DNA of 64,000 nt from Shinisaurus crocodilurus (taxonomy: Eukaryota; Chordata; Lepidosauria; Squamata; Shinisauridae). Made by a program: the position numbers and the translations under genes. Location of the stretch: NCBI GenBank assembly GCA_021292165.1, contig CM037877.1, forward strand, positions 163,738,242 to 163,802,241, given 5' to 3'. The notes under the pieces are model-generated. The model worked only from the letters and a program-made list of their open reading frames with translations. It ran no database searches and was not told the origin of the DNA. Positions 21,986 through 34,129 of the stretch are shown piece after piece. The stretch's first letter is position 1; the number at the start of each line of letters is the position of its first letter.

Positions 21986-23682
21986 AAATTAATGACAATT
22001 TCCCACCCTTTGGTACCTTCACAATCTCCTACCTGAGGTGGGCCTCCTTACCCTGCCAGCCCTGATACCATAGTAGCATGGGACGCTGCTACAGGGAAGT
22101 GGCAACCATACACTTCAGTCATCTTAAGGACAACCCTAAAGAATAAAGGAGCCCAAAAGCAAATAGTGTGTCAACCTGATCACAGGTTGGGTTACTAGAA
22201 AATTGTGTATGCTTTCCCAATTAAAGACTTATTCAAGCATTACACAGAAGTGAATCACTTGTATTTTAAAGACTTTGCTTTATAATGGCTACAGTGGGAT
22301 CTTACACATAATGCTAGATGTGAAGCATCTGGGTTTTATTATGGTTATGATCTATGTGTCCTGACCTTGGATATTACAGCACTAGCATACAAAAGCATAA
22401 ACAATTTGTGCGTCTGCCATTCATAGTTCTGTGTAACCTGCATATTGGTTCTGAGATATAGGACTTCCAACCCACTTTAGGCCTTAGTGAGCTAAAATAT
22501 ACAAAATATAAGCCTGACTGACCAAAGAAAATATATTCCTGCAGATAGACCTAATCAGCCTAAAAACAGAATTATAATGTGCTCTCTTGCTCTGCTATAG
22601 CCTGAACCCTGCTCTTATTTTGAGCAATTTGAATGCTGTAGAGTTTGTAGGATTTTCATTAATAGATACAGACAGCCCCATAAGGTTCAAAACCAAGACC
22701 TGCATGAACTGGTAAAGTGTTACTATTTTATCTAGTTCCCCTTCCTGGGATCCTTGAATATTTTCTTCCCTCTATTTTTTACAGATATGGACACTTATTA
22801 AGAAGGGAATGGGTGAGGCCTTTTAGGTTGTATCATCAACACCACCAGTGCCAGCACAAGAGGGTGCAATGAGCTTCAACACTCCAGATTTCCCATAAGA
22901 GCACATTCCAAGCTTTGGAGCAAATGTTCATAGACACCTAATTTAAGTTGCTGCAGACCTTGACCAAAGCATCATGCACAGGCTCGAGGGATGTGCAAAG
23001 CAGGAAAACTCAAGCTCATCATTCATCAAGGCTCTCCAAATTCTACCTCAAAGCTCATTCCAGCTCGTATCCCTCCAACATTTCACAGATGAAAATAGGG
23101 ACACACATGTGAATTTGTAAGAGGTATGGTTGGTTAAGCAACATGAAGGTGTGATCAAGAGGGCGTGGCCAGGCATTTATAGCTTTATTAGCTATAGCAT
23201 AAACTAGGAAATTTAGTGGGGTATATGGGCATGGATCCAGCCATCAGCAAGCCCGCCTGCTGGTTGAAACCTCCGCCCATCCCATGTGCCAGGAGTGTGG
23301 TGGGAAGCTCAGGTGTCGGGGCTCATGGTGGCAGGAACTGCTCATGTGAGCCCCTCCTGGGCCCACACATGGCAGCTAACCAGCCCCCCCCCCTCATGCT
23401 GGGGTGTTGAAGCCATGCCTCTCAAAATCCCTTAAGGGGATTCCCACCATGGAGAGTGCGAAGCCCAATTCCGCTCCCCCAAAAAATGTGAATCCTTCCC
23501 CATGCCCACCCACCCCCACACACACACACACAAAGCTGTGACAGGTGAAACATTTAAACCATTTTGCACAACCAAACTCATCATCACATAGACGAGATTA
23601 GTCTTGCTACGAGGAATGCGAGAACCAGCATAGTGGAGTCAATTACATGTGCAGGTAAAATCCCTTTCCAGCCTCATTAACT
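21986..23682. other. Unassigned
   Basis: AT-rich to 22970, then moderately GC-rich with a short (CA)n array near 23517-23532. A GAGGGATGTGCAAAG sequence at 22984 resembles the end of the element at 7989. No gene is supported. Confidence 0.35.
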
Positions 23683-23690
23683 GGTGGCTA

Positions 23691-24303
23691 CAGGGCCGGC
23701 GCTACCGCTAGGCGAACTAGGCGCCTGCCTAGGGCGCGTGGCTGAAGGGGGCGCAGAAACACTCTGCTCCTGCCGGCCGACTCTTCCTCGCCGTCGCCGG
23801 ACTGCTGGGCGATGCGCTGCCTGCCTGCCGCTCGCGGAGCCCAGATCTGTCGGCGAGGCGGCCGGGCGGGGCAGCCGCGGAGATGCCACCAGGCCATGGG
23901 CGACAAAGGCACCTCCAGGTCAGTGCGGGGGGATTGCGGGCGCCGGGCGGGCTCGGGGTTCGCACTCGGCTTTCCTCGGCGGGGGGCGCCTCTTCCCGAG
24001 CTAGGCCGGGTCAGGAGCGCGCGTGGCAGCGGCGACCAGAGATGCTGCATGGAGCCTCTGAGCAGTGGGTACAGCGAGGCCGGCTTGGCAGCAGGGAAAG
24101 CGACTGCCTGGAAACGGGTCCCGGAGGTGCCGCCGCCTCCAGGCCCGCAGAGGGCTGCTGGCCCCGGTGGTGGGGCCAGGGGGGGGCACTGGGCGAGCAG
24201 GCGTTTCCTGGCTGCTTTGCTCCGGAGCCCCCCCCCTGGCACGAGAGGGGGGGCACTAAATATAATTTTGCCTAGGGCGCCAAACTGCCTTGCACTGGTC
24301 CTG
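23691..24303. mobile_element. GC-rich non-autonomous hAT carrying exon-like sequence, 613 bp
   Basis: The left end CAGGGCCGGCGCTACC and the right end GCACTGGTCCTG are imperfect inverted termini. They are flanked by a perfect 8-bp duplication, GGTGGCTA (23683-23690 and 24304-24311), diagnostic of hAT. Both subterminal parts contain CCTAGGGCGC. The interior from about 23740 to 24230 is strongly GC-rich and CpG-dense, unlike the surrounding AT-rich DNA and unlike the other hAT elements here. It contains an ATG in good context and a splice-donor-like site. This suggests that the element captured host promoter or first-exon DNA. Confidence 0.85.
23896..23918 (+). other. Candidate captured first coding exon inside the hAT (beta-arrestin-1-like start)
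   Basis: After GCCACCAGGCC an ATG opens MGDKGTS, and then CAG is followed by GTCAGTG, a reasonable splice donor. MGDKGT is, as I recall, the start of vertebrate beta-arrestin 1, whose first coding exon is very short. The seventh residue differs here. Six residues are weak evidence, so capture from that gene is a hypothesis only. The frame is open on both sides. Confidence 0.3.
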
Positions 24304-24311
24304 GGTGGCTA

Positions 24312-25008
24312 ACATCCATCCTTAGCAAGATGCTGCCCTGAACAAACTCTGCCATCTTTAGCATGGGCGGGTGGGGAAGCATGACACAGTAATGCTGGGC
24401 GGGGCGAGACTCAGACCAGCATTTTTAGGCCCAGAGTGGACCACAGGGAGAAATTCTTCACTCTGGTTTGCTCTGAAGGCCACCCCACCCCCACCCCCTG
24501 CAGCCATCGAATCGATCCTTATTGGCTCCACTTTTCCCACTGTTTTCTCACTCCTCCCCGGGAGCGCTGAAGTGCTGGACAACCAGGAACTTCCCTCCTC
24601 CCTCTCTCGTGCCCAGCATCCCCCACAACCTGCTGCTCTCTGGTAAGCTGGGAGCCATCTTCATGTGTAGTTTCAGTCACATTTTTCCAAATGTATGCAT
24701 CAGTTGTGCACTTTAAAAAAAAAAATGTATGCATTTTTCACCCGTTGATTAAAGCATATGGGTGGGGGCGGTTTGCTTTTTTCAGAAGTATGCATTTTTT
24801 TTCATGCACATTTTTCAAATGTACACATTTTTTGAACACATGGTACATTTGTTCCACGAATTGCATCACAAGCTCAGAAATGTATGGACTTTGACCACAG
24901 ATTGCATTCAGGTCTGTGTTCAGTTCCGGGAGGTGCAAACTGGGCAAATTCTCATTTTAATTTGAAATGAATTTCTCATACATCCCTATGACACAGCCCA
25001 AGTCCATA
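24312..25008. other. Unassigned, with a possible element end at about 24990
   Basis: The stretch around 24690-24990 has many TGTATGCATTTTT words and ends in CATACATCCCTA, which resembles the right end of the element at 7989-8936. The matching left end was not found. Confidence 0.4.
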
Positions 25009-25494
25009 CAGTCATGCCTTGGACTGAGAGCATAATTCGTTCCGGAAACGTGCTTGTAATCCAAAACACTCCTATATCAAAACAAAATTCCCCCCAAAAA
25101 AATTGTACAGAGATTATTAATTTAAGCCGTACTACAGTACTTGTATTGCAAGAGGTCGCTCTGTAAATTAATAAATATTTAAAAATTTGCTTGTCTTGCA
25201 AAACGCTCTCAAACCAAGTTACAGTAATACCTTGGATTGCAAGTAACTTGGTTTGAGAGCGTTTTGCAAGATAAGCAAATTTTTAAATGTTTATTTTAAA
25301 ATTTTTGACTTGATATACAAGCGACGTCTTGCAATACAAGTACTGTAGTACGGCTTAAATTAAAAATCTCTGTACAAATTTGGGGGGGGAATTTTGTTTT
25401 GATATAAGAGTGTTTTGGATTACAAGCACGTTTCCGGAACGAATTATGCTCTCAATCCAAGGCATGACTGTACTTGCAATCCAAGGTATTATTG
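25009..25494. mobile_element. Tigger-like MITE (outer copy) split by an inverted copy of itself
   Basis: The outer copy starts CAGTCATGCCTTGGA at 25009, after TA, and runs to 25221. It resumes at 25473 with CTTGCAATCCAAGGTATTAT and ends at 25494, before TA. Between the halves lies a complete 249-bp copy in the opposite orientation. The same family is found as an undisturbed 249-bp copy at 46669-46917. Ends of the CAGT...CCTTGG type with a TA duplication fit the Tc1/mariner group (Tigger-like). There is no transposase. Confidence 0.85.
25222..25470. mobile_element. Tigger-like MITE (inner copy, inverted)
   Basis: A full-length copy of 249 bp. It starts CAGTAATACCTTGGATTGC and ends CCAAGGCATGACTG, with TA at 25220-25221 and 25471-25472. 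It inserted into the TA of the outer copy's AAGTTACTTGC sequence. Confidence 0.88.
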
Positions 25495-25815
25495 TATATT
25501 CTTATGCATTTGAACAAATAGCAATATATGACACTGGAAACTATCAACGTTCCAAGGAAGTGGAGAGACAGGAAGTTTGAGTGACTGTGCTTTCAGTTCT
25601 TCATGTCTTCATGTCTAACCTAAAGGGGACATCACTTTCTGTCCCTGCATTGAAAGAATGCACATGCCCTCCCACCACTGCTATCAGCTAGGATCCAGAA
25701 GCATGAGCATCATCAGTCACTCGTGCTTCCTTTCTGGCTACTTTCTGTAAATCTTCAAAGTGGTCCTCAGGTGACATTACCACAGAGATGAAAGAATGAG
25801 TGTTAACTACGTGCT

Positions 25816-26272
25816 TTAGGGTGCAGTCCTATGGCCGCTAGACAGAGCCCAGATGGCCACAGGAAAACATTCAGAGTCTCAGCTCTGACTTCGGAATCAC
25901 GCTCCGAGGTCAGAGCTGGGACTCTGAAATCGGAGTGCCCTCCCTCCACCTTCACAGCCGGCGCAGAAAGAACCACGCCGACTGTGGCTCCGAGGTTGGT
26001 CAAAGACTGACTTCAGAGCTGGTGTCGTGAGGGGGTCCCAGGGGGTGGGGAGGGGAGCAGTGAAGCTCCACCAGGATACAGTGTAGCCTAGCAGTGCCTC
26101 AGCCTGTCCTCCTCGTGAGCCACGGTGAAAGACTTGGACTGCCTAAATTCCGCAGGCTGGGAGAAGCGTGGGAGGCAACCTTTGCCTCTGCACTCCTCCC
26201 GTCCTCGATAGGATGCCCGTAATACTCCGAGTTCGGAGGGTTACGGGCAGCCACATTGGATTGCACTGCCCA
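25816..26272. mobile_element. TIR family B, copy 1
   Basis: The ends GTGCAGTCCTATGGCCGC and GCAGCCACATTGGATTGCAC are imperfect inverted repeats. The interior (GAGCTGGGACTCTGAA, CAGAAAGAACCACGCCG, GATGCCCGTAAT) recurs in the opposite orientation at 44826-45237 and partly at 37828-38110. It has no transposase. Confidence 0.65.
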
Positions 26273-27450
26273 TTGATCTGTAATTCCGGCATTCTACTGC
26301 CCCACATATACAAGAGCAAACAACATATACATTCATATGGACAGCAGTGCAGACAGGTAACTCGAGAGTGGCCCAGGAAATACTCTGCCACAAGCTAGCC
26401 CCGAAATAGCCAGTGGAAATTTGTGATAGGAAGGGCAACCGAAAAAGTAATCCTTGATCTGCACAAGAAAGCCAATCAGCTCTGACCAGCCCCCATCCTG
26501 ATTGGCTTCCCAGGAGATGCCCTGTTTCTGTGGAAGCCCATCCATTCTCTGTCCATTTATGTGAAACTAATCTTTTAAAAAAAAGAAGTACTGCCCAAAG
26601 TTAATTGAAGTTAAGCACTAGAGAGCATTGACTTTTAACCGAATATTGAAATATATATTATTAAAATACTATGGATGACCCGTGCTAAAAATAAATAAAC
26701 GTTTTTTTCCAAACTGAGTAAAGTTTGTGCACAGATTGCACCCGTTCCTCCAATTCAGCAGTAATTAATGTTAAAAATATATTTTCTAGTTATTACAATG
26801 CAGCTACTTCATACAGTAGTACAACGACAGACAGGGATTTGACAGAGATCTCACTAAGGAATTTTCCAAGCTGGATCAGTTTTTGCATTAGAACAATGAT
26901 CCACAGAAGCATACGTTCAGAAGAAGTCCATGGTTTCCAAAGATGGCTTGCCATGAAAGTGTCATCGAATCTTGAAAAACAGCCACTTCTTTTCCCCTCC
27001 CTCTTTTCTCTTTATTAGGAACAGTGCGAATTAAACCAGTAAACGCAAGTACCTGGTGGGAAGCTATGAATGAGAGCAAAGAAGTCTTTATATGCCATCC
27101 AAGGCTCCCTAGGCATGCTTGATGCAATGTTTATGTAATAGCAGTTGTAGGAAACAGAAGTTGAAGAAGAGGGGTTTTTTTTTCTTTTTTGTTTAAAGTG
27201 TATTCCCTTCCTTCCATTTCCTTTAGCTCCTGCCACACCACATATCTATCTGTAGCCATCAAAGAAATTATGCATAGATTGGTACCCCTCACCCAACCCC
27301 CAGCGGCTTCTGCTGACACTTAGAAGCTGGATCCTGACTGTAGTCCCAAAACATGGGTGTCCTAGTTTTTTCCATACAATGCTCCTACCTAAGAGAAGTT
27401 AAAATGCAACTTTGACGAAGTAATACACTGCTCAAAACAGAGAGCGAGTG
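26273..27450. other. Unassigned
   Basis: I recognise no gene, SINE or transposon here. Confidence 0.4.
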
Positions 27451-27477
27451 AGGAGCGAGCGAGCGAGCGAGCGAGCA
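27451..27477. repeat. (GAGC)n microsatellite
   Basis: About six perfect or near-perfect GCGA units. Confidence 0.9.
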
Positions 27478-27663
27478 ATATGGCACTGCTAGCTTGACTA
27501 GTTACAGCCCAATCTTATGCATGCTTGGTTTGTTTTAACTTCGATTGTTGCCAGTCACATTCAGGTCCCTTTTGGGATCAAGCAACAAGATATAAATAAG
27601 TAAATAAATAAAATGCTTACACATAAGCACATCCAACTGAGCATGGAACTACATGCTATAAAA

Positions 27664-27799
27664 CAGCCTTCCCCAAGCTGGTGCCCTCCCAATGTTTTGG
27701 ACCACAACTCCCAGGATTCCTGACCATTAGCTATGCAGGCTGGGGCTGATGGGAGCTGACGTCCAAAGCATCTGGGGTGCACCAGGTTAGGGAGAGCTG
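27664..27799. mobile_element. Palindromic hAT MITE (family H), 136 bp
   Basis: The ends CAGCCTTCCCCAAGCTGGTG and CACCAGGTTAGGGAGAGCTG are flanked by a perfect 8-bp duplication, CTATAAAA (27656-27663 and 27800-27807). The arms carry ACAACTCCCAG and the mirrored GGGAGCTGACGTCC. Related copies lie at 38288, 39618, 44503 and 47132. Confidence 0.88.
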
Positions 27800-27807
27800 C
27801 TATAAAA

Positions 27808-29925
27808 ATGTAGGTTGTGTCTACCACCTAACATATAGCGCAACTTAACCCTTGTCCTTATGTCATTACACTGAATGTCGCTGGTCCCTTTCAGCATCAA
27901 TGGTGTGGTGCAGACAGAAGCAGAACAATGCATAGCATTATGACATCACGACACACCATAAGTTCTACTACACATTGTACTATACATTGCAGAGAAGAAG
28001 TGAAAACTCAGCATGCGGCTGCCATTTTCTGTGTCAGCCATGTGTTTCTTATACGGTGTAGTTTCTTCCTGAATTCACTGGGATGTACCCCCAAACATGT
28101 GTGCATAGGACTGGAGCCTGTGTAAATGTAAAACATACACACACACACCTTTTTATTTTTATTTTTCTAAAGATGATTTTAGCCATCTCTAATCAGTAAC
28201 AAACTTTGCAGGGAACAATTAACTGGAGGTCTACATTGAATATGATTGTACAATTTCTTGGGACAAATCCAGCCTGTAGTAATTAAAAGCTCGTGCAGGA
28301 TGTGGGAAATGTTGCACCAGTTTGCTTTTGTTTTATTACACTTCCGGGTGTCCTAGTGTAAATAAGCTTTCCCCAGAAAATCAATAAATCAGATTGTGCC
28401 CAGCGGTCCCCCATTATGGAATTAAGTCCATATGCCAACACAAAACAAAGAAAACAAAACTAACAAGGGATCCATTTGGCTTTGTTTGACTTTGCCAGAG
28501 AATGAGAATGGGAAGCTCACTGTAATTTAATGCAAACCTTGCCCCAGCCCAGTCGTACATATGACTGACCCTCGGGGCAAGACCATCAATTTTCTATTAA
28601 AGATCAGAGAGTTGACATATCAAAGTCAACATCTAGCTGAATAACTGCAGTTACTTGATAATAATTCTTTTGTGGATTTCACAGTGGCTTTTCCGTAAAG
28701 TATCAGAAAGGTAGCAGTTTTCAATCCTGACCCAACAAGATCTGAATATGAAATAAAGGATTTGAGCTTGATCTCCCCGTGATGTGTAGATGTATGTTCC
28801 AGTAAATGTTAACTTAGTGCTCTGAACAGCTTCGTAATAGATGGGTTTAGGCAGTAATAGGTTTAAAATGTCAACTTATTGAATAATAATTTCATGTTGT
28901 ACAAATACTATGTGTAAGAAGGGATTTGTTTTGCAAATTTTGAAATAAATGAATGGATTTGTGGTGTCCTTCACTGTTCCAATGTGCTCGCTGGAATGTT
29001 ATAAGGGAACAGAAATTAGTTTTGCTTCAGTAATATCCTTTGTTGTTTCTGTTGTAATTTATGGGCATTGTTTAGTTTTTGCCCTTAAATAGTCCTCCTG
29101 TGGGCTTCTGCCTCCATGACAAGAATAATAATTTGATTATATTTTTGTTTAAAGGGGAGGGGGAAACAGTTTGTCTAGTTCTTCATCACATAAATAACTA
29201 CTAAGTACACAAAACTGGGTGGCCTGTGGCAAAGCAAAGTCTGTTAATAGTACATATCTGACACACTTGAGCCCTACTCAGGTGCTAAATAATTTCCCTC
29301 ATGCAGCAATTAGAATTAGGCAAGGCAGATGTGGACTAGCGCACTAGCTCCGCCCCCATTGCCTCCTCCATTGGGGGGCCTGCTAAACTTGTGTAGGCTC
29401 CCCGCACCATTTAGAACCCTGGCTCCTTGCTGCCGACAGTTGCCTTCCAACTTGGGGGGGCGGGGTAACAAGAGCAAGAGGATTCTTCCCAACCTTCCCT
29501 CATCACATGGGGGATTTACAATGCCTGAATAGGTCTTTGAACTACAGTAGGTCTTGCAAATTTGTAGAGCTGATCAAAACCCACATCACAAAATTTTCCA
29601 CCCTATTTGCGGGAGGTGAAATGGGAGGGGGGGGCATTTTGCCAAATATTCTCCAGGGTGTGGAATTCTCCAACATCTGTGGGGGGGGGAGAGAGAAAAT
29701 TCTCTTCTGAGACATTTTGATTTAGTACTGAATGAAACTGTATTGTAGGGCGGTATGGGAAGAGGTACCCCTTACGATATTTGGACCTCACTCTACACAT
29801 GATAGAAAATGAGCATGTCATGGAGAAAGTTAGGTTAGAGCCCTTCTAGTTTCATATAAGTAGGGTGTGAGTTAAACTCTGACAGTTGTTAGTGGCATAC
29901 AGCCTCAGCAAATTCTCCTTACCAC
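27808..29925. other. Repeat-poor, unassigned
   Basis: From about 28150 to 29300 the sequence is AT-rich and free of recognisable repeats. A short (CA)n lies near 28137, and GC-rich and poly-G runs lie at 29350-29690. No exon is supported. The 28.1-29.3 kb part is a candidate conserved non-coding block. Confidence 0.4.
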
Positions 29926-29929
29926 TTCA

Positions 29930-30110
29930 GTGTAGAAATGGAAGGTTGGACTTGGACTAGGGGAGTCCTGGGTTTTAATCTCTGCTCAGCCATGACGTTT
30001 GCTGAATCAGCTTAAGTCGGTCATGCTTTCTTGGCCTGGAGAGCCTCCATCTACACCAGCTTGAAGTCCGTGGAAAAAGAGCAGAATACAAATGAGATGA
30101 ATGAAAAAGA
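29930..30110 (+). repeat. Degenerate tRNA-derived SINE (family S2)
   Basis: TGGACTTGGACTAGGGGAGT, CCTGGGTTTTAATCTCTGC and TCAGCCATGACG follow the order of the clear copy at 59927-60155, and the fragment ends AGAATACAAATGAGATGAAT. It is strongly diverged. Confidence 0.55.
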
Positions 30111-30147
30111 ATGTTGGCTGCCAAAACTACGAGCAACGAAAAAGCAT

Positions 30148-30279
30148 AGGGTTGGATCCAGACAGTCATGCTTAGAGTAGACCTATTGAAATCCATGGTA
30201 CATGTTAGTCATGATGACTATCAAGTCCCCTCAATTTCAGTGGATCTACTCTAAGCATGACTGTCTGGATCCATCCCCT
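30148..30279. mobile_element. Palindromic MITE, 132 bp
   Basis: The ends GGTTGGATCCAGACAGTCAT and ATGACTGTCTGGATCCATCC are inverted and continue through GCTTAGAGTAGACC. Pieces of a related unit occur at 43175-43250 and 55150-55215 (GTCTACTC, GGATACAACCC). Confidence 0.7.
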
Positions 30280-30369
30280 ATTCTCCATGTATTCATGCAT
30301 ATTTTTTTAAAAGAAAGCATACTTATGCTAGTGGCTGTGTTGGTATCCTACTCAGCTAACATAATCACA

Positions 30370-30450
30370 GCCCAACCCTCATGTTTACTCTGAAGTCACC
30401 CCAAAGCCAATGGGACTTAATCCCAAGTAAGTGTGCATAAAACTGTGGCC
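30370..30450. repeat. Short palindromic repeat, family P2
   Basis: Contains GTTTACTCTGAAGTCACCCC, AATGGGACTTAATCCCAAGT and AAGTGTGCATAAAACTG. Same module set as the other P2 copies. Confidence 0.55.
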
Positions 30451-31594
30451 TCAATCCAATAAAAGGTTTCATCTGAACAAATGTGGAGGCTGTCTTTCTT
30501 GGGGACCCCTACGTCACCTGCCATTGTAAGTACCCTGACACAAGTGAATCTGAGAATCAAGCCAATTCCAACAGTCTATGTCAGGAGTGGGCAGACTTCA
30601 GGCTTGCCAGTTCTGCATTATTTTCTACTGGAACTCAAAGATCCACCACCCAAAGCCGGGTAGAAAATAGTGGCTCAGACAGGCGAACCTATGGTAAATA
30701 TTAGGGAATAGGGTGCCTCTGAGCATGTCTCAAGGGCAGTGGTAACTAGGTGGCCACCTGGGGTGGTTAATTCTGAGGCCACCAAACAACCCCCTGAAGG
30801 TGGTGGTGCTCTGGCTCCTCATCCTTGCCTATTTGGGAAACCCCACTGACTGCTTCCCTGCTGCAACAAATACCCCGCAGAAAAGCAGCCCATGCAGCGC
30901 TCCAGAGACCTCGTCCTGTTGCTCTGCCCAAATGCTTCACTTTGAGGGGTCCTTCCTCAAAGCAAGCAAGGCATTTTAGGTGAAGTGAACTTGCAGATCA
31001 CCTGTGCTGCTGCAGTGGAGATGTGGCGGGGGGGGGGAGAAGGAGGGAGGTTGTAGCCGCAGCCAGGGGGAAGGGAAGAGAGGAGGAGGAGCGTGGCTGC
31101 TGGGCTGGGGGCAGAGGATCCGGAGGGTGGCAATGGTGGCAATGGGAAGAAAAGAGGAGGGGGAGGAAGACAGCCCCAGGGCCAGAGCTGGTGTTTGGGG
31201 GTGGCCCACTAGGGCTGGAGCCCCGAGTCTTTCATTTGGGGTCCCGAATCTCTGGGAGGCCATCTGCCCCACCACCCTGCTATCCATGGGCACTTGCTGA
31301 AATAAAGGTACAGGGGCCCTGATGATCTCTCCTGCCTCTGACCCCCCTGGATTAGCTGGCCTTTCGCCCACACGTGCTTCACCTCCTGCTGCCCCACCAC
31401 CTGGAATCTTTCTCCCTGAGGTTTTTTTTCTGAAATCAAATGCCCTCCTCTCCCCTGTCCATGCATCCCTTTTTACAAATAGGGGTGTCTTTGGAGACAG
31501 GCTCCTTAATTACAGACACATACAGAATCATAAGCAAGTCCCATTGAGGACACTAAGTGCATATAGAATTGCAGCCTAACTATTTTCTAGGGGA

Positions 31595-31599
<5 letters not shown>
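30451..31599. other. Unassigned, GC- and purine-rich at 30960-31330
   Basis: The purine-rich block generates overlapping open frames on both strands, with low-complexity Gly/Glu or Pro/Ser products. I do not regard these as genes. AAGGGCAGTGGTAACTAGG at 30733 may be a hAT-like end, but its partner was not found. Confidence 0.4.

Positions 31600-31628
<29 letters not shown>
31600..31628. repeat. (CA)n microsatellite
   Basis: A CA array of about 29 bp. Confidence 0.95.
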
Positions 31629-31630
<2 letters not shown>

Positions 31631-34125
31631 CCAGACTAAGAATAGACTAAATCTAAATGAAATCTTCCATCTCCACATTGCGATCAAACACGGAAAAGGG
31701 GAGGAACAGAATTGATGGGAAGGCTGCTCTTATCCCTTTACAAATACTTTAAATAATAACAAAGGGATTAGAGAAAACCACAAGCCAAGTAAACAGCTTT
31801 TTGGATAAGTACTTTTCTCTTACAAGGCTGCCCTGAGGGCAAAAGTTGCTCTTTACACAGAATTAGATGAAAAGGACAAATTTAAAATTACAATGAACTG
31901 TCTGCTGCCAAACCCAGAGGGAGAGCCTGAGTTCAAGTTCTAAGCAGTCCTTCATGCCCCAGGAGCAATGTTATGATTATTCATTTATTTTCCATTTATT
32001 TATGTATTTATTTCATTTGTAACCTACCCTGTTCCAAAGGCTTGGGGCAGGTAACAATGTGCAAAAAAATTAACACCCTCAGAAATATTTAGCTGTATGC
32101 CATTCTATTCTTGACCATCAAATGCCAACTCTTCCCCACCCACCCAAAAAACCCACATTAAAAAAAAAAGCCTTCCTGAAGAAACTCAGGCCAGAACTAC
32201 ACATTACGCGCAGCACAGGGCTGCCACCAAAAATGGCATCCTTGTGTCAAGTTCTTATCCTTTTATGAATATCATGCAGGAACACTCACGCCATGACTCA
32301 ACCTCATCAGATTGCAAGTTTTCCTGCCTCTGCTCCATATCACTGGTTGTTCTGGGCACAGGTGGGGAAACTCACATTGCAGGGGAGGGGGGTGTCCCAC
32401 ACACATATATACAGTGGAAAATGTGACGTGGGCATACTGTTTCCACAGCAGCCCTGTGACAGGCATAACATGAAATTCTGGCCTCAGTATGACTATAAGT
32501 TACCAAGGAATAATATGCAACCACTTGGGGAGTCATTCCTCAGTCTCCTCCACCCACATCATCAGAACCTTACCATATACTACATCCAGTGTGAGGTCCA
32601 AGAAACCAAGGGAATGGTAAACATCTCAGCCTGTGAAAGAAAGTGTCACATGATTGTCTTTCTGTGTGGCCTCTGGTCCACTGCTGTGATTTAATATGAG
32701 GCAAATGTCTGCACTCTCCTCACTCTGGGTTTGGTGAGTATCCAAACCTAGTAGAAGAGGAGTACTCCATAACTTAAAGTCTGAAGGCACCTCTGAGTGT
32801 TGGCTCTCTGTAAGGCTACATATTCAAGAATGGATTGAAACAGCAACATTCAGATAACTCCTGAAGAGAGATTATTGGGGAAATCATGCTCAAATAAATA
32901 GGACAGGCCACCTACTGAATGGGAAAGGGAGTCCTATGAAACAGAGGGAAGGGAGTCCAAAAGTGATATGGTCCACAAATGTAGGCTATGTCTTCAGAGG
33001 TGTCTCAAGCTGTGCAGTCCAGGACTCAGAGGCAGCTGCACTAACTAGGCTTCATTTACTGGCGGTTGGTGGTGGGGCCGCTGCTGACTGGTAACTAACT
33101 GGCTGAAAGACAGAAGGCTGCTGCTGCTCTCTTTCTTGGTCCTTTCTCAGCCTCCTCAGGACCTCTCTTTTCCGTCTCTATCTGTACCTCTTCATAGTTC
33201 CTTCAGAACCTTCCTTTACCATCTGTGTCTCTGTCTCTCTCCTCACAGGCTCCTCATGACTTCTCCTCCTCACCAGCTCTCTGTCCTTTTTCACTGCCCA
33301 CTAAAGAATCTCCTTACAGTGGCTCATCAGGGTCAAAAACAGCTGAGGTGCAGGCATTTCACCAAAGGGCTGTACTGCACAGGGTTACATACAGAAAGTC
33401 ACGCCACTTGGAGCCAAGCAAGTTGTTCTGTCCTACATTGCTCCATAGAAAATGGGTGGCTCGGCGTATTTTAGCCAGATAGCAGGTGAAAACAGTAGGG
33501 TTTAGCCTACTAAGAAAAAAGAAGAAGCACCAGCATACACTCGCTGTCTTAGAAGAAGTCGCTCATTTGAAGGCGAAACACAAGTATCACAATAACTTCC
33601 TCAAAGAATTGAACTTGTGCATACTGAATTGCAAATGTCTTTTCATTTATTATTTTCCTGCCAGTTCATCTGAACTCTACTTAAAATATCTGAAGCCAAC
33701 AGCAATCCAAAGACAGCCAGCGAGGGGAGTAATTCCGAGAAGATATTATTTTAGTCAAAGATGAGCCAACCTCTGCTTTAAAGGAATACCTACTGAGAGC
33801 AAGATGATGATGAAAGAACCCTACTGTATGTGTGGCAGGAATTTACTACAGGGGAAGGATCTGACTGATAGCACCACCGGCACAGAGAGGCTTCAGCTGT
33901 GAAAAGTACAGAAACAGTCATTTCAACTGACAACATTTTGTAGGATTATTTCACTATCTTTTCCGTTAGTTTGGTTCTTCATTTTTCTTCTTTTTTATTA
34001 ATTCCTTACCTTTATTAAACGGTAACGTCAGGAAGAAGCTATGCTGCCTCCTAAACAACAGTTTCCAAGGCTGGTTCCTGGAGACTGGCAAACCTCCATA
34101 GTAAACACATGGATGGATGGAAACT
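31629..34125. other. Mostly unassigned
   Basis: A LINE tail-like piece (ATTT repeats, then AACCTACCCTGTTCC and AAGGCTTGGGGCAGGT) lies at 31977-32060. The remainder has no gene or repeat that I recognise. The 133-residue open frame at 32293-32694 has no domain or splice context. Confidence 0.4.
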
Positions 34126-34129
34126 AGAC

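Noticed and set aside
23688..24312. Long open frames on both strands (up to 184 residues)
   Set aside because: GC-rich DNA has few stop codons. The interval is a hAT element with a perfect target duplication. Only the short MGDKGT segment is worth testing.
31004..31371. Overlapping open frames of about 100-130 residues on both strands
   Set aside because: They arise from purine-rich, GC-rich low-complexity DNA. The products are Gly/Glu/Arg- or Pro/Ser-rich and no splice context is seen.
32293..32694. 133-residue open frame
   Set aside because: No domain, biased composition or flanking splice signals. The length is within chance for a 64-kb window.
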